A program made the position numbers and the translations under genes. A model generated the notes under the pieces. It did not search any database. It saw only the letters and a program-made list of their open reading frames with translations, and was not told where the DNA came from. A stretch of 64,000 bases of DNA, from positions 62,001-126,000 of the forward strand of contig NZ_WKCB01000002.1 of NCBI RefSeq assembly GCF_021606685.1, read 5' to 3'. This stretch comes from Pseudomonas syringae. Its GTDB lineage: Bacteria; Pseudomonadota; Gammaproteobacteria; Pseudomonadales; Pseudomonadaceae. Shown here piece by piece: positions 17,885 to 27,649 of the stretch. Numbering within the stretch: position 1 is the stretch's first letter; the number at the start of each line of letters is the position of its first letter.

Positions 17885-17935
17885 AATGACTCCTTGTAGT
17901 CCTTATGACTATAAAGTGTAGGAGGTCAAACTGAC
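17880..17935. promoter_or_regulatory. Three NorR enhancer boxes (GT-N7-AC)
   Basis: GTCATAATGAC (17880-17890, overlapping the norR start codon), GTCCTTATGAC (17899-17909) and GTCAAACTGAC (17925-17935) all fit the NorR core GT-N7-AC with dyad symmetry. Three sites are also required at E. coli norVW for NorR to activate. They are ~100 bp upstream of hmp. A degenerate -24 element, TTGGCATG (17976-17983), follows, but the -12 half is poor (GG-N10-GA instead of GC). Confidence 0.85.
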
Positions 17936-18031
17936 TACAGATAATTCAAGCTATTGATTTATAAGAATTTATAAGTTGGCATGAATGCTGACTATAGAAG
18001 GGTAATCAGTAAAGAAGCCCAGGAGGCTCCC

Positions 18032-19213
18032 ATGCTCAGTGCCCAAGACCGTGCCATCGTCAAATCTACCGTGCCTCTGCTGGAAAGCGGCGGTGAAGCG
18101 TTGATCACGCATTTCTACCGCATGATGCTCTCCGAATACCCTGAGGTTCGCCCGCTGTTCAACCAGGCCCACCAGGCCAGCGGCGACCAACCTCGCGCCT
18201 TGGCCAATGGCGTATTGATGTACGCGCGGCATATCGACCAGCTCGACCAATTAGGCGACCTGGTGGCGAAGATCATCAATAAACATGTGGCCTTGCAGAT
18301 CCTGCCGGAACACTACCCGATCGTGGGCGCGTGCCTGCTGCGCGCGATCTCCGAGGTGCTCGGCAGCGAGATCGCCACCCCCGAGGTGATGAGTGCGTGG
18401 GGTGCGGCCTATGGCCAGTTGGCGGATATCCTGATCGGGGCCGAAAAAGCCATCTACGACGAAAAGGCCGAGGCCCCCGGTGGCTGGCGCGGTGCGCGGT
18501 CGTTCAAGGTGGTCAAGCGCGTGGAGGAGAGCGCCGAGATCGTCTCCTTTTACTTCGCCCCTGTGGACAACGGCCAGATCCTCGCTGCCGCGCCCGGCCA
18601 GTACATCGGTATGAAGCTGGTGCTGGATGGCGAAGAAGTGCGGCGCAATTACTCGTTGTCGGCACTGACCGATGCGGGCCAGTACCGTATCAGCGTCAAG
18701 CGCGAAGCCGGTGGCCGGGTGTCCAACTACCTGCATGACCAACTGCCTGTCGGCGCGACCATTGACCTGTTCCCGCCTTCGGGGGAGTTCACCCTGGCGG
18801 CCAGCGATAAGCCCTTGGTGCTGATCAGCGGCGGTGTCGGCATCACGCCCACCTTGCCGATGCTCGAGGCGGCACTGGCGACAAAACGCCCGGTGCATTT
18901 TATCCACTGCGCGCGTAACGGCGGGGTGCATGCGTTCCGCGAGTGGGTGGATGCCCTGGCGGCGCAGCATCCGCAGCTCAAGCGCTTTTACTGCTATGCC
19001 GAGGATGACGGCGTGAGCCCGGCGGCGGACAAGGTTGGTCTGCTGAATCAGGAGCAACTGGCGGCCTGGTTGCCTGAGCAGCGCGACATCGATGCCTACT
19101 TCCTCGGCCCTAAAGGCTTCATGGCAGCTATCAAACGCCACCTCAAGGCCCTGGGTGTACCGGAAAAACAAAGCCGCTACGAGTTCTTCGGCCCGGCGGC
19201 GGCCTTGGAATAA
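18032..19213 (+). CDS. hmp: Flavohemoprotein nitric oxide dioxygenase Hmp
   Basis: 393 residues from the ATG at 18032 behind AGGAGG (18021-18026). The globin domain (1-~140) has distal Tyr29 and Gln53 and proximal His85, exactly the Hmp set. The FAD domain has RNYSLSALTD and the NAD domain ISGGVGITPTLPML. It converts NO plus O2 to nitrate with NADPH/NADH. Its promoter holds three NorR boxes, so induction by NO through NorR is well supported. It is followed by a REP doublet and then dsbB. Confidence 0.97.
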   Translation: MLSAQDRAIVKSTVPLLESGGEALITHFYRMMLSEYPEVRPLFNQAHQASGDQPRALANGVLMYARHIDQLDQLGDLVAKIINKHVALQILPEHYPIVGACLLRAISEVLGSEIATPEVMSAWGAAYGQLADILIGAEKAIYDEKAEAPGGWRGARSFKVVKRVEESAEIVSFYFAPVDNGQILAAAPGQYIGMKLVLDGEEVRRNYSLSALTDAGQYRISVKREAGGRVSNYLHDQLPVGATIDLFPPSGEFTLAASDKPLVLISGGVGITPTLPMLEAALATKRPVHFIHCARNGGVHAFREWVDALAAQHPQLKRFYCYAEDDGVSPAADKVGLLNQEQLAAWLPEQRDIDAYFLGPKGFMAAIKRHLKALGVPEKQSRYEFFGPAAALE

Positions 19214-19235
19214 TCCCAGGGAACACCACTGTTCC

Positions 19236-19330
19236 AAATGTGGGAGGGGGCTTGCCCCCGATAGCGGTGTATTAGTCAGCTTATCTGTAGCTGACCCACT
19301 GCCATCGGGGGCAAGCCCCCTCCCACATTT
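19236..19330. repeat. Paired REP palindromes (copy 3)
   Basis: Inverted REP units (TGTGGGAGGGGGCTTGCCCC and its complement) between hmp and dsbB, the same type as copy 1. Confidence 0.9.
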
Positions 19331-19437
19331 TGATCTGCGTTCTGGCTGATTAATCCGCTGTTAACCCCTCTCTGTTTAAACCGCTCTCTGTGTGTAAACT
19401 TGCGGCCATTGGCACAACCAAACAAAGGGAAACGGGG

Positions 19438-19944
19438 ATGAGTGACGAATTGCGGTTAGGCAGGGAGCGGCGCTTTCTGGTGTTGCTGGGCATCATCTGC
19501 CTGGCGCTGATCGGCGGTGCGCTGTACATGCAAGTGGTGCTGGGCGAGGCGCCTTGCCCGCTGTGCATCCTGCAGCGTTATGCCTTGCTGTTGATTGCGG
19601 TCTTCGCGTTCATCGGTGCCGCGATGCGCACCAAGGGCGCCGTCACCCTGTTTGAAGGGTTGGTGATCCTCAGCGCCCTCGGGGGTGTGGCTGCGGCTGG
19701 CCACCATGTCTACACCCAGTTCTTCCCGCAGGTCAGCTGTGGCATCGACGTGCTGCAACCTATCGTCGACGACCTGCCGCTGGCCAAGGTGTTTCCGCTG
19801 GGCTTCCAGGTCGATGGCTTTTGCAGCACCCCGTACCCGCCGATCCTGGGCCTGTCCCTGGCGCAATGGGCATTGGTCGCCTTTGTACTGACGGTGATCC
19901 TGGTACCGCTGGGTATCTATCGCAATCGTCAACGTCAGGCCTGA
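19438..19944 (+). CDS. dsbB: Disulfide bond formation protein DsbB
   Basis: 168 residues with four membrane helices. It has the first periplasmic pair C40-P-L-C43 (EAPCPLCILQRY) and the second loop cysteines C101 and C129 (SCGID and GFCSTPYPP). Start is the ATG at 19438 with GGGAAACGGGG upstream. It re-oxidises DsbA and passes electrons to quinone. Its place between hmp and the cyo operon is a conserved Pseudomonas order; electrons can flow via quinol to the adjacent bo3 oxidase. Confidence 0.93.
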   Translation: MSDELRLGRERRFLVLLGIICLALIGGALYMQVVLGEAPCPLCILQRYALLLIAVFAFIGAAMRTKGAVTLFEGLVILSALGGVAAAGHHVYTQFFPQVSCGIDVLQPIVDDLPLAKVFPLGFQVDGFCSTPYPPILGLSLAQWALVAFVLTVILVPLGIYRNRQRQA

Positions 19945-19956
19945 GCCTTTGACTGA

Positions 19957-19993
19957 AACGCCCCGGTCCTTCTTCAGGCAAGGCCGGGGCGTT
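19957..19993 (+). terminator. Rho-independent terminator after dsbB
   Basis: Stem ACGCCCCGG / CCGGGGCGT around a ~17-base loop, followed by TTTTTGTGT. Confidence 0.88.
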
Positions 19994-20736
19994 TTTGTGT
20001 GTAGGCTTTTGTGAAAAGGCCGTGACGGGGGGCAAGTTTAGGTGCGCGCAGCGTGCGACATGTTGTCACACGGACGCGGTCGCAGGACGTTTCTGACTCG
20101 CCGATCGGTCCCTTAAATTTGCACCAAGCGGTCAATTTGTGCTGTCAGTTCGTGGTTTGAGGCCTGCGTGAAAGGTCACGCGTTGCGAGCCTCGCGGTGA
20201 TGTCTGAATGCCTTGTTTTATGGGGGCTTAGATCCGTTTGCCATGCCCTTACGACCTGTAAGGGATGCGAGCGGCTGGCTAATAACACGGCAATTTTTGT
20301 GGTTTTTGTTGAGAATCGAACGCGATAAGATCGCGAACCGTTGCAATAATGGTGAAGGATTATTGCTGTAATCGATAAAAATTATTTCTTTATAAGACAT
20401 GGTTTATACATCGCTAGCTAACTACAATCGCCCGCACTGAATGTCCTGTGCTGTTCAATATTTGAGCACTGGAGCGGTCGAGGGGCAGATGGATGGCTCT
20501 GTGCGACCCCAAGGTTCCGGCAGCCTTTCAACTATCCGCACCAAATGGAATTGGTCTGTAACAAGGCCTTTAACCACGAAATCGAATAAGAACTCACCGC
20601 AGGTCCGTGAAACGTACAGTTATGGCGTGACGGGCAGGCTCTTATTCAATCGAAGAGAAATGCCAACCCTTGGCAGGGTGAAGTGTTGGCGATCAAAACC
20701 CAACTGCATTGCGCAAGCTGCTTTAGAGGTCGTGAG
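19994..20736. other. Long leader/promoter region of the cyo operon
   Basis: About 740 bp without a convincing gene between the dsbB terminator and cyoA. A 99-codon frame at 20441-20740 has no recognisable product and overlaps the cyoA start. In P. putida the same position is occupied by poorly conserved cyo upstream ORFs. The tract 20280-20440 is AT-rich and contains two perfect dyads (listed separately). Confidence 0.55.
20321..20366. promoter_or_regulatory. Two perfect dyads upstream of cyoA
   Basis: CGCGAT-N3-ATCGCG (20321-20335) and GCAATAAT-N8-ATTATTGC (20343-20366) lie side by side in an AT-rich tract ~370 bp before cyoA. They could be operators or a hairpin in the leader. They are not an ANR/FNR box (TTGAT-N4-ATCAA), the obvious candidate for oxygen control. 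Confidence 0.4.
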
Positions 20737-21678
20737 ATGAGTAAAAACAGGTACCCCCGATTACTAGGCTTTTTGCCGCTGCTTGGCATGATGTTAATGC
20801 TGGGAGGCTGCAAGTGGACCTTGATGGACCCAAAAGGACAGATCGGTCTGGATCAACGAAACCTGATCATCACCGCTACGCTGCTGATGCTGTTGGTCGT
20901 GGTGCCTGTGATCATCATGACCTTCGCCTTCGCCTGGAAATACCGCGCGTCGAACACCAACGCGACCTACGCGCCTAAGTGGTCGCACTCCACCAAGATC
21001 GAAATCGCGGTGTGGCTGGTCCCGATCCTCATCATCATCGCCCTGGGTTACATCACCTATAAGTCGACCCACGAGCTGGACCCGTACCGTCCGCTGGAAT
21101 CCGACGTCAAGCCGATCAACATCGAAGTGGTCGCGCTGGACTGGAAGTGGCTGTTCATCTACCCGGACCTGGGTATCGCCACGGTTAACCAGATTCGGTT
21201 CCCGGAGAACACTCCGCTTAATTTCCGGATCACCTCCGACGCCGTGATGAACTCGTTCTTCATCCCTGCCCTGGGCGGTCAGATCTACGCGATGGCAGGC
21301 ATGCAGACCCGACTGCACCTGATCGCCAACGAAAAAGCTGAAATGGAAGGCATCTCCGCTAACTACAGCGGCGCTGGCTTCACCGGCATGAAATTCAAAG
21401 CCATCTCGACGAGCCAGGAAGATTTCAACGCCTGGGTAGCCGAAGTCAAGGCCGCACCTAAACAGCTTGATCAAGCTGAATACGACGCCCTGACCAAACC
21501 AAGCCAGAACAACCCAGTCGCCCTGTACTCCACGTACGAGCCGAACCTGTTTCAGAAAATCGTCGACAAGTACGAAGGTATGAAGCCAGGCAAGCCGGTC
21601 AAGCACGAGAAGAAAGAAGTGGCCGCGGTTGAAGGTTCTGACACGGGCTCGCATTCAACTGCTGGGGCAGAGGAGTAA
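20737..21678 (+). CDS. cyoA: Cytochrome bo3 ubiquinol oxidase subunit II
   Basis: 313 residues from the ATG at 20737; an upstream in-frame start at 20683 would spoil the lipoprotein signal. Lipobox MLGGC puts the lipidated Cys at residue 25. Two membrane helices follow (DQRNLIITATLLMLLVVVPV; IEIAVWLVPILIIIALGYIT), then a cupredoxin domain without CuA ligands, as in quinol oxidases. First gene of cyoABCDE; 3-bp gap to cyoB. Confidence 0.97.
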   Translation: MSKNRYPRLLGFLPLLGMMLMLGGCKWTLMDPKGQIGLDQRNLIITATLLMLLVVVPVIIMTFAFAWKYRASNTNATYAPKWSHSTKIEIAVWLVPILIIIALGYITYKSTHELDPYRPLESDVKPINIEVVALDWKWLFIYPDLGIATVNQIRFPENTPLNFRITSDAVMNSFFIPALGGQIYAMAGMQTRLHLIANEKAEMEGISANYSGAGFTGMKFKAISTSQEDFNAWVAEVKAAPKQLDQAEYDALTKPSQNNPVALYSTYEPNLFQKIVDKYEGMKPGKPVKHEKKEVAAVEGSDTGSHSTAGAEE

Positions 21679-21681
21679 ACG

Positions 21682-23700
21682 ATGTTTGGTAAATTAAGTT
21701 GGGATGCGGTCCCGTTCCACGAGCCGATTGTGATGATTACCATCGCCATGATCGCGCTGGGTGGTCTGGCACTGTTTGCAGCAATCACGTATTTCAAGAA
21801 GTGGACCTACCTGTGGACCGAGTGGCTGACGTCGGTCGACCACAAGAAAATCGGTGTCATGTACGTCATCGTGGCCATGGTCATGCTGCTGCGTGGTTTT
21901 GCCGACGCCATCATGATGCGTACCCAGTTGGCCATGGCCACCGAGGGTTCGCCTGGCTACCTGCCGCCTGAACACTATGACCAGATCTTCACCGCTCACG
22001 GTGTGATCATGATCATCTTCATGGCGATGCCATTCTTCACCGGCCTGATGAACCTTGCCTTGCCGCTGCAGATTGGTGCCCGTGACGTTGCCTACCCGTT
22101 CCTGAACTCCCTGAGCTTCTGGCTGCTGGTTTCCGGCGTTGTGCTGATCAACGTTTCCCTGGGCGTCGGCGAATTCGCCAAGACCGGTTGGGTTGCGTAT
22201 CCGCCATTGTCTGGCCTGCAATACAGCCCTGGCGTGGGTGTGGACTACTACATCTGGGCGCTACAGTTATCAGGACTCGGGACGACATTGACGGGGGTCA
22301 ACTTTCTGGCCACCGTCCTCAAGATGCGCGCCCCTGGCATGAAACTGATGGACATGCCGATCTTCACCTGGACCTGCACCTGGGCCAACGTCCTGATCGT
22401 GGCTTCGTTCCCGATCCTGGCCGCTACCATGGCGCTGCTGTCGCTTGACCGTTACCTGGATTTCCACATTTTCACCAATGAACTTGGTGGCAATCCAATG
22501 ATGTACGTGAACCTGTTCTGGGCATGGGGTCACCCTGAGGTGTACATCCTGATCCTGCCAGCGTTCGGTATCTTCTCCGAAGTGATCTCGACCTTTACCG
22601 GCAAGCGCCTGTTCGGTCACCACTCGATGGTTTACGCATCGGGCGCAATCTCTGTACTGGGCTTCATGGTGTGGCTGCACCACTTCTTCACCATGGGTTC
22701 GGGGGCCAGCGTCAACGCCTTCTTCGGCCTGGCGACGATGCTGATTTCCATCCCGACGGGGGTGAAGCTATTCAACTGGCTGTTCACCATCTACCACGGT
22801 CGTCTGCGCATGACCAGCCAGGTCCTGTGGACCCTGGGCTTCATGGTGACCTTCGCCATCGGCGGCATGACCGGCGTACTGCTGGCCATCCCGGGTGCTG
22901 ACTTCGTGCTGCACAACAGCCTGTTCGTGATCGCTCACTTCCACAACGTGATCATCGGTGGTGCTGTATTCGGTTACATCGCTGGTTTCAGCTTCTACTT
23001 CCCGAAAGCGTTCGGCTTCAAGCTGCACGAAGGTTGGGGCAAGGCTGCATTCTGGTTCTGGATCTCGGGCTTCTTCGTCGCGTTCATGCCGCTCTATGCA
23101 CTGGGCTTCATGGGCATGACCCGTCGTCTGAACGCTACTACCAACCCTGAGTGGGTGCCGTACCTGTACGTCGCCATGTTCGGTGCAATCATGATCGCTG
23201 TGGGTATCGCCTGCCAGCTGATCCAGCTGTACGTGAGCATCCGTGACCGTAAGCAGAACGCTTGCGACTCCGGCGACCCATGGAATGGCCACACCCTGGA
23301 ATGGTCGACCTCGTCGCCACCACCGTTCTACAACTTCGCCGTGATCCCTACTGCGAACACCATTGATGCGTTCACCGAAGCCAAGGAAGACGGTACTGCG
23401 TACCAGCGTCCTAAGCACTACGAACCGATCCACATGCCAAACAACACCGCCACTGGCGTGGTGATGGGCGCGCTGTTGACCGTGTTCGGTTTCGCGATGA
23501 TCTGGCACATCTGGTGGCTGGCGATCGTGGGCCTGGTAGGCACCATCGGTTACTTCATCGTCCACGCTGCACGTGATGATCAAGGCTACATGGTGCCGGT
23601 CGAAACGATCGAACGCATCGAAGCCGAGCAGCACGCTCGCCTGGTCGCCGAGAAGAAAATCCCGGCCAACCGTGTAGAAACCTCGTTGGAACAGGCTTAA
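21682..23700 (+). CDS. cyoB: Cytochrome bo3 ubiquinol oxidase subunit I
   Basis: 672 residues with the 15-helix heme-copper oxidase fold. The proton-pumping catalytic subunit holds heme b, heme o3 and CuB. The catalytic helix shows [14 protein letters not shown], with the CuB His and the covalently linked Tyr; the HHFFT pair and [11 protein letters not shown] carry the remaining CuB and heme ligands. Length matches E. coli CyoB (663) with a slightly longer C-terminus. Overlapping operon structure: 3 bp after cyoA and 3 bp before cyoC. Confidence 0.98.
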   Translation: MFGKLSWDAVPFHEPIVMITIAMIALGGLALFAAITYFKKWTYLWTEWLTSVDHKKIGVMYVIVAMVMLLRGFADAIMMRTQLAMATEGSPGYLPPEHYDQIFTAHGVIMIIFMAMPFFTGLMNLALPLQIGARDVAYPFLNSLSFWLLVSGVVLINVSLGVGEFAKTGWVAYPPLSGLQYSPGVGVDYYIWALQLSGLGTTLTGVNFLATVLKMRAPGMKLMDMPIFTWTCTWANVLIVASFPILAATMALLSLDRYLDFHIFTNELGGNPMMYVNLFWAWGHPEVYILILPAFGIFSEVISTFTGKRLFGHHSMVYASGAISVLGFMVWLHHFFTMGSGASVNAFFGLATMLISIPTGVKLFNWLFTIYHGRLRMTSQVLWTLGFMVTFAIGGMTGVLLAIPGADFVLHNSLFVIAHFHNVIIGGAVFGYIAGFSFYFPKAFGFKLHEGWGKAAFWFWISGFFVAFMPLYALGFMGMTRRLNATTNPEWVPYLYVAMFGAIMIAVGIACQLIQLYVSIRDRKQNACDSGDPWNGHTLEWSTSSPPPFYNFAVIPTANTIDAFTEAKEDGTAYQRPKHYEPIHMPNNTATGVVMGALLTVFGFAMIWHIWWLAIVGLVGTIGYFIVHAARDDQGYMVPVETIERIEAEQHARLVAEKKIPANRVETSLEQA

Positions 23701-23703
23701 ACC

Positions 23704-24330
23704 ATGTCGAACTTAGTGACCAATGCTGGACACGCCCATGTCGATGACCATGGGCACGATGACCATCACCACGACTCGGGGCCGATGACCGTTTTCGGTT
23801 TCTGGCTCTACCTGATGACCGACTGCATCTTGTTTGCGTCGATCTTCGCGGTGTACGCGGTACTGGTAAACAACGTAGCGGGTGGCCCGTCGGGCCACGA
23901 CATCTTCGAACTGCCTTACGTGCTCGGCGAAACCGCCTTGCTGTTGTTCAGTTCGATCACCTACGGCTTCGCCATGTTGGCCTTCTACAAGGGCAACAAG
24001 AAAGGCGTACTGAGCTGGTTGGCACTGACCTTCCTGTTCGGCCTGGGCTTCATCGGCATGGAGATCAACGAGTTCCACCTGCTGATCTCCGAAGGCTACG
24101 GCCCGCACCGTTCCGGTTTCCTGTCGGCGTTCTTCACGCTGGTCGGTACTCACGGTCTGCACGTAACTGCCGGCCTGCTGTGGATGGCGGTGATGATGTA
24201 TCAGGTCAATAAACACGGCCTGACCAACACCAACAAGACTCGCCTGAGCTGCCTGAGCCTGTTCTGGCACTTCCTGGACGTGGTCTGGATCTGCGTCTTC
24301 ACCGTTGTTTACCTGATGGGGACTCTGTAA
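23704..24330 (+). CDS. cyoC: Cytochrome bo3 ubiquinol oxidase subunit III
   Basis: 208 residues, five helices, with a His/Asp-rich N-terminal tail ([17 protein letters not shown]) that is common in Pseudomonas CyoC. The core has [20 protein letters not shown] and [14 protein letters not shown], the subunit III signature. Its stop overlaps the cyoD start (TAATG). Confidence 0.97.
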   Translation: MSNLVTNAGHAHVDDHGHDDHHHDSGPMTVFGFWLYLMTDCILFASIFAVYAVLVNNVAGGPSGHDIFELPYVLGETALLLFSSITYGFAMLAFYKGNKKGVLSWLALTFLFGLGFIGMEINEFHLLISEGYGPHRSGFLSAFFTLVGTHGLHVTAGLLWMAVMMYQVNKHGLTNTNKTRLSCLSLFWHFLDVVWICVFTVVYLMGTL

Positions 24331-24671
24331 TGGCTAATGCACACTCCCATGACCATGACAGCCATGATGCGAGCCACGGCAGCGTTAAGTCCTACGCTAT
24401 CGGCTTCATCCTGTCGGTAATCCTGACGCTCATCCCGTTCGGTCTGGTGATGTACCCGACCCTGCCCAAGTCGATCACCTTGATGATCGTACTGGCGTTC
24501 GCGGTGATTCAGGTGCTGGTTCACCTGGTGTACTTCCTGCACCTGGACCGCTCCAAAGAGCAGCGCGATAACGTGATTGCGTTTGTGTTCGCAGGTCTTG
24601 TGATCCTGCTGCTGGTTGGTCTGTCGATCTGGATCATGTTCAGCATCCATACGTTCATGATGGCGAAGTGA
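24330..24671 (+). CDS. cyoD: Cytochrome bo3 ubiquinol oxidase subunit IV
   Basis: 113 residues, three helices, beginning [17 protein letters not shown] and containing HLVYFLHLDRSKEQRDN, the CyoD signature. Its start overlaps the cyoC stop and it lies 11 bp before cyoE. It is needed for CuB assembly in subunit I. Confidence 0.96.
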   Translation: MANAHSHDHDSHDASHGSVKSYAIGFILSVILTLIPFGLVMYPTLPKSITLMIVLAFAVIQVLVHLVYFLHLDRSKEQRDNVIAFVFAGLVILLLVGLSIWIMFSIHTFMMAK

Positions 24672-24682
24672 GGTAAGACCCG

Positions 24683-25570
24683 ATGTCGCTTAAGCACTTT
24701 ATCCAAATCACCAAACCGGGGATCATTTTCGGTAACGTGCTTTCTGTGGCGGGCGGTTTCTTCCTGGCCTCCAAGGGGCATGTCGATCTGGCCATTTTCC
24801 TGGCTGCAATGATCGGCACGTCCCTGGTGGTAGCTTCCGGTTGCGTATTCAACAACTGCATCGACCGTGACATCGACATCAAGATGGAGCGCACCAAGAA
24901 TCGCGTGCTGGTGCAGGGCCTTATCTCCCTGAAGCTGGCATTGATCTACGCGTCCGTCCTGGGTGTTGCCGGTGTGGCACTGTTGTACAAGGTGGCCAAC
25001 CCGTTGGCGGCGCTGTTTGCCGTGATCGGCTTTGTCATCTACGTCGGCCTCTACAGCCTGTACCTCAAGCGCAAGTCGGTTCACGGCACGCTGGTGGGCA
25101 GTCTGTCGGGGGCGATGCCGCCGGTGATTGGTTATGTGGCTGTGACCAATAGCTTCGACATGGCCGCGTTGACGCTACTGGTGATGTTCAGCCTGTGGCA
25201 GATGCCGCACTCGTACGCTATCGCGATTTTCCGCTTCAATGACTACCTGGCTGCGTCGATTCCGGTTCTGCCGGTCAAGCGTGGCATCCAGGTGGCCAAG
25301 AAACACATCCTGCTGTACATCCTGGCCTTCCTCGTGGCGACCTTGATGTTGACCTTCAGCGGCTACGCCGGCATGAGCTACCTCGCCGTCGCCGCCGCCA
25401 TGGGCATGTACTGGTTGTACATGGCCTGGACGGGCTACAAGGCGGTGGATGACACCGTCTGGGCGCGCAAGCTGTTCGTGTTCTCGATCTTCACCATCAC
25501 CGCGCTCAGCGTGATGATGTCCCTGGATTTCCAAGTGCCGAAAGAGCTGCTGCTGACCTACGCTCACTGA
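24683..25570 (+). CDS. cyoE: Protoheme IX farnesyltransferase (heme O synthase)
   Basis: 295 residues, a UbiA-type membrane prenyltransferase. The first Asp-rich motif is [20 protein letters not shown] (residues ~54-73), and ADRTGHY-like downstream elements are replaced by [18 protein letters not shown]. It attaches farnesyl to heme B to make the heme O used by CyoB. Last gene of the operon, followed by a strong terminator. Confidence 0.96.
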   Translation: MSLKHFIQITKPGIIFGNVLSVAGGFFLASKGHVDLAIFLAAMIGTSLVVASGCVFNNCIDRDIDIKMERTKNRVLVQGLISLKLALIYASVLGVAGVALLYKVANPLAALFAVIGFVIYVGLYSLYLKRKSVHGTLVGSLSGAMPPVIGYVAVTNSFDMAALTLLVMFSLWQMPHSYAIAIFRFNDYLAASIPVLPVKRGIQVAKKHILLYILAFLVATLMLTFSGYAGMSYLAVAAAMGMYWLYMAWTGYKAVDDTVWARKLFVFSIFTITALSVMMSLDFQVPKELLLTYAH

Positions 25571-25583
25571 GTGTCCAAGCAGT

Positions 25584-25622
25584 AAAAAGCCCCGCCTTCG
25601 ACAGAAGTGCGGGGCTTTTTTT
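25584..25622 (+). terminator. Rho-independent terminator of the cyo operon
   Basis: AAAAAGCCCCGC...GCGGGGCTTTTTTTT hairpin 14 bp after the cyoE stop; the A- and T-tracts on both sides make it work in both directions. Confidence 0.93.
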
Positions 25623-25726
25623 TGGGCGGGCTGGGGACGCTCGTTTAAATTCGCCGGTGTTTTTCTCGTCATACCCCTCTGTACGAGCTGTGCGAATCCA
25701 TCCCCCGCCTACAAGGAGTAGTCACC

Positions 25727-26809
25727 ATGGTCAGCGTTAGTCGTCGATCCCTTCTCGCCATTGGCGCCGCCCTGCCGTTGCTGGGGCGCCTGGATTGGGC
25801 GGTCGCCGCGCCGGCGCCGGCCAAGACTGACAAGGTGCTGCTCAACTACAACGAAAGCCCCTACGGGCCTTCAGGCGCCGCACGCGAGGCGATGCAGCGC
25901 GGGATCGCAACGGCCGGGCGCTATCCCTATCAGCACATGTACGCGCTGGCGGGCCTGTTTGCCCAACAGCAAGGGCTTGCCGAGGAACAGGTGGCGGTGT
26001 TCTCCGGCTCCATGGCGGCCCTGCGCTATGCGGTGCTGGCGTTCACCAGCGAAACCCGCGGCCTGGTGATGGCCACGCCATCCTACGAAGTTCCGCGCCA
26101 GGCGGCCGAGTCCGGCAAGGTGCCGGTGCGCGAAGTAAACCTCGATGCCAGCCACGCCCACGATGTACCGGCCATGCTCGCCGCCGACCCCCAGGCCGGC
26201 ATGCTCTACCTGTGCAACCCCAACAACCCCACCGGCACCCTGACGCCCACCGAGGCCATCCGCCAAGCCCTGGCCAATAAACCCAAAGGCAGCGTGCTGG
26301 TGGTGGACGAGGCCTATATCGACTTTTCCGACGCACCCAGTTGCGTGAGCTGGGTCAAGGACCACGACGACCTGCTGGTGCTGCGCACCTTCTCGAAAAT
26401 CTACGGCATGGCCGGCGCCCGCCTGGGCTTGGCGATCGGCAACCCTGCGCTGTTGGCGAAGTTGGCAGTGTTTGGCGGCGACAACGTACCGGCGGGTTCC
26501 AGCTTGCTCGGCGGCCTCGCCAGCCTGCAGGACGTAAAATTGCTGCCCCAGCGCAAGGCGCTCAATGCCCAGTTGCGCGATGAAACCGTTGCCTGGCTCA
26601 AGGCCCGGGGGTTTACCTGCACCGCTTCGCAGAGCAACTGCTTCATGATCGACGTGAAGCAACCGGCTGAGCAGGTCATCAAGACGCTTGCCGCGCAAGG
26701 CGTGATGATCGGGCGGGTGTGGCAAAACTGGCCGCAGTGGGTGCGGGTGACGGTCGGAAACAAGCGGGAGATGGCGCGGTTTCGCGAGGTGTTTGCGGCG
26801 CAGGTCTAG
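25727..26809 (+). CDS. Exported HisC-like class I/II aminotransferase
   Basis: 360 residues. The N-terminus VSRRSLLAIGAALPLLGRLD is a twin-arginine-type signal (SRRSLL) cut near AVAA-PAP, residue ~28. The fold I PLP enzyme motifs are complete: LCNPNNPTG (162-170), DEAYIDF (194-200), PLP Lys224 in RTFSKIYGMAGARLG, and a C-terminal Arg in WVRVTVG. It resembles histidinol-phosphate aminotransferase, but export of a folded PLP enzyme argues against a role in histidine synthesis; a periplasmic amino-acid transaminase is likely. It stands alone between the cyo terminator and a REP. Confidence 0.8.
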   Translation: MVSVSRRSLLAIGAALPLLGRLDWAVAAPAPAKTDKVLLNYNESPYGPSGAAREAMQRGIATAGRYPYQHMYALAGLFAQQQGLAEEQVAVFSGSMAALRYAVLAFTSETRGLVMATPSYEVPRQAAESGKVPVREVNLDASHAHDVPAMLAADPQAGMLYLCNPNNPTGTLTPTEAIRQALANKPKGSVLVVDEAYIDFSDAPSCVSWVKDHDDLLVLRTFSKIYGMAGARLGLAIGNPALLAKLAVFGGDNVPAGSSLLGGLASLQDVKLLPQRKALNAQLRDETVAWLKARGFTCTASQSNCFMIDVKQPAEQVIKTLAAQGVMIGRVWQNWPQWVRVTVGNKREMARFREVFAAQV

Positions 26810-26835
26810 TGCGCTCGTCGATATGACACAGAACC

Positions 26836-26928
26836 AATGTGGGAGGGGGCTTGCTCCCGATGGCGGCGTCACAGTCGCGACACTAGTGACTGATACACCG
26901 CTATCGGGAGCAAGCCCCCTCCCACATT
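26836..26928. repeat. Paired REP palindromes (copy 4)
   Basis: Inverted REP units (TGTGGGAGGGGGCTTGCTCC and complement) between the aminotransferase and the minus-strand hypothetical gene. Confidence 0.9.
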
Positions 26929-26941
26929 GAGTGCGACGCTG

Positions 26942-27649
26942 TTACTGCTGCGCGATGCTGTACCCGTCAAACGCAGTCTGCTGTTGCAGTGCGGTAATCA
27001 CGCTCTTGCGGCTCAGCGGATGCTCGGCGCCGGCGTTATCCACAAAGCTTTCAACCTCCAGCTCAGCTTCATCGCCTTCACCCACAAAACTGAAGCCCAG
27101 GAACTCGAACGCTTCGCGGTCGACATTCAGCTTCGAACGCGGCGTGCGCAGCGGCAGAGTGACGCTGATGCCATCCTTGCTGATCACAAACACTTCGGCT
27201 TCTTTCTTGGCCCGTGAGGCCTTGCTCTTGCCGGCGCTTGGGTTGCTGATGGCCTGGTGGGACTGGTTCAGCACCTTGAGGGCCAGGCCGTAGACCAGCT
27301 CCTGAAACTGCGGGTCGTCCTTGAAGCTGGACAGGATGCGGCTAATCGAGAACTTGCTGCTCAGGTCTTCGAGGGCAATGTTGTCAGCCGCCTCGGCGTC
27401 CTTGAGCTGCTTGAGCTGGCCCATCAGGTCGTAGGCCGTGTCGTCGTCGAAGGCATCGTGAGCCTGGCGGATGGCCACGCGCAGCTCGCGGATCTGGTCG
27501 CTTTCTTTGGAGGTGTGGAACGCGTCCAGCACCATTTCGCTGATGATCTTGGCCGCAGGCACGTGCTGTGAAAGATTGATGGCGTTTTCGTATTCAGCTT
27601 TGGATTGCAAGACGACTACGGATTCTTCGGCGGTGCAGGAATCAGACAT
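26942..27649 (-). CDS. Conserved hypothetical protein
   Basis: 235 residues from the ATG at 27649 (MSDSCTAEESVVVLQSKAEY); the longer frame to 27742 lacks a start signal. It is mostly helical and acidic, with two regions: a helical N-terminal part (~1-130) and a C-terminal beta-containing part (VFVISKDGISVTLPLRTPRS, AFEFLGFSFVGEGDEAE). No signal peptide or membrane helix. I do not recognise a characterised family; codon use matches the core genome. Confidence 0.65.
   Translation of the reverse strand: MSDSCTAEESVVVLQSKAEYENAINLSQHVPAAKIISEMVLDAFHTSKESDQIRELRVAIRQAHDAFDDDTAYDLMGQLKQLKDAEAADNIALEDLSSKFSISRILSSFKDDPQFQELVYGLALKVLNQSHQAISNPSAGKSKASRAKKEAEVFVISKDGISVTLPLRTPRSKLNVDREAFEFLGFSFVGEGDEAELEVESFVDNAGAEHPLSRKSVITALQQQTAFDGYSIAQQ

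Noticed and set aside
17976..17991. A confident sigma-54 promoter for hmp
   Set aside because: The -24 half fits but the -12 half lacks GC at the right spacing, so it is only mentioned as a weak candidate.
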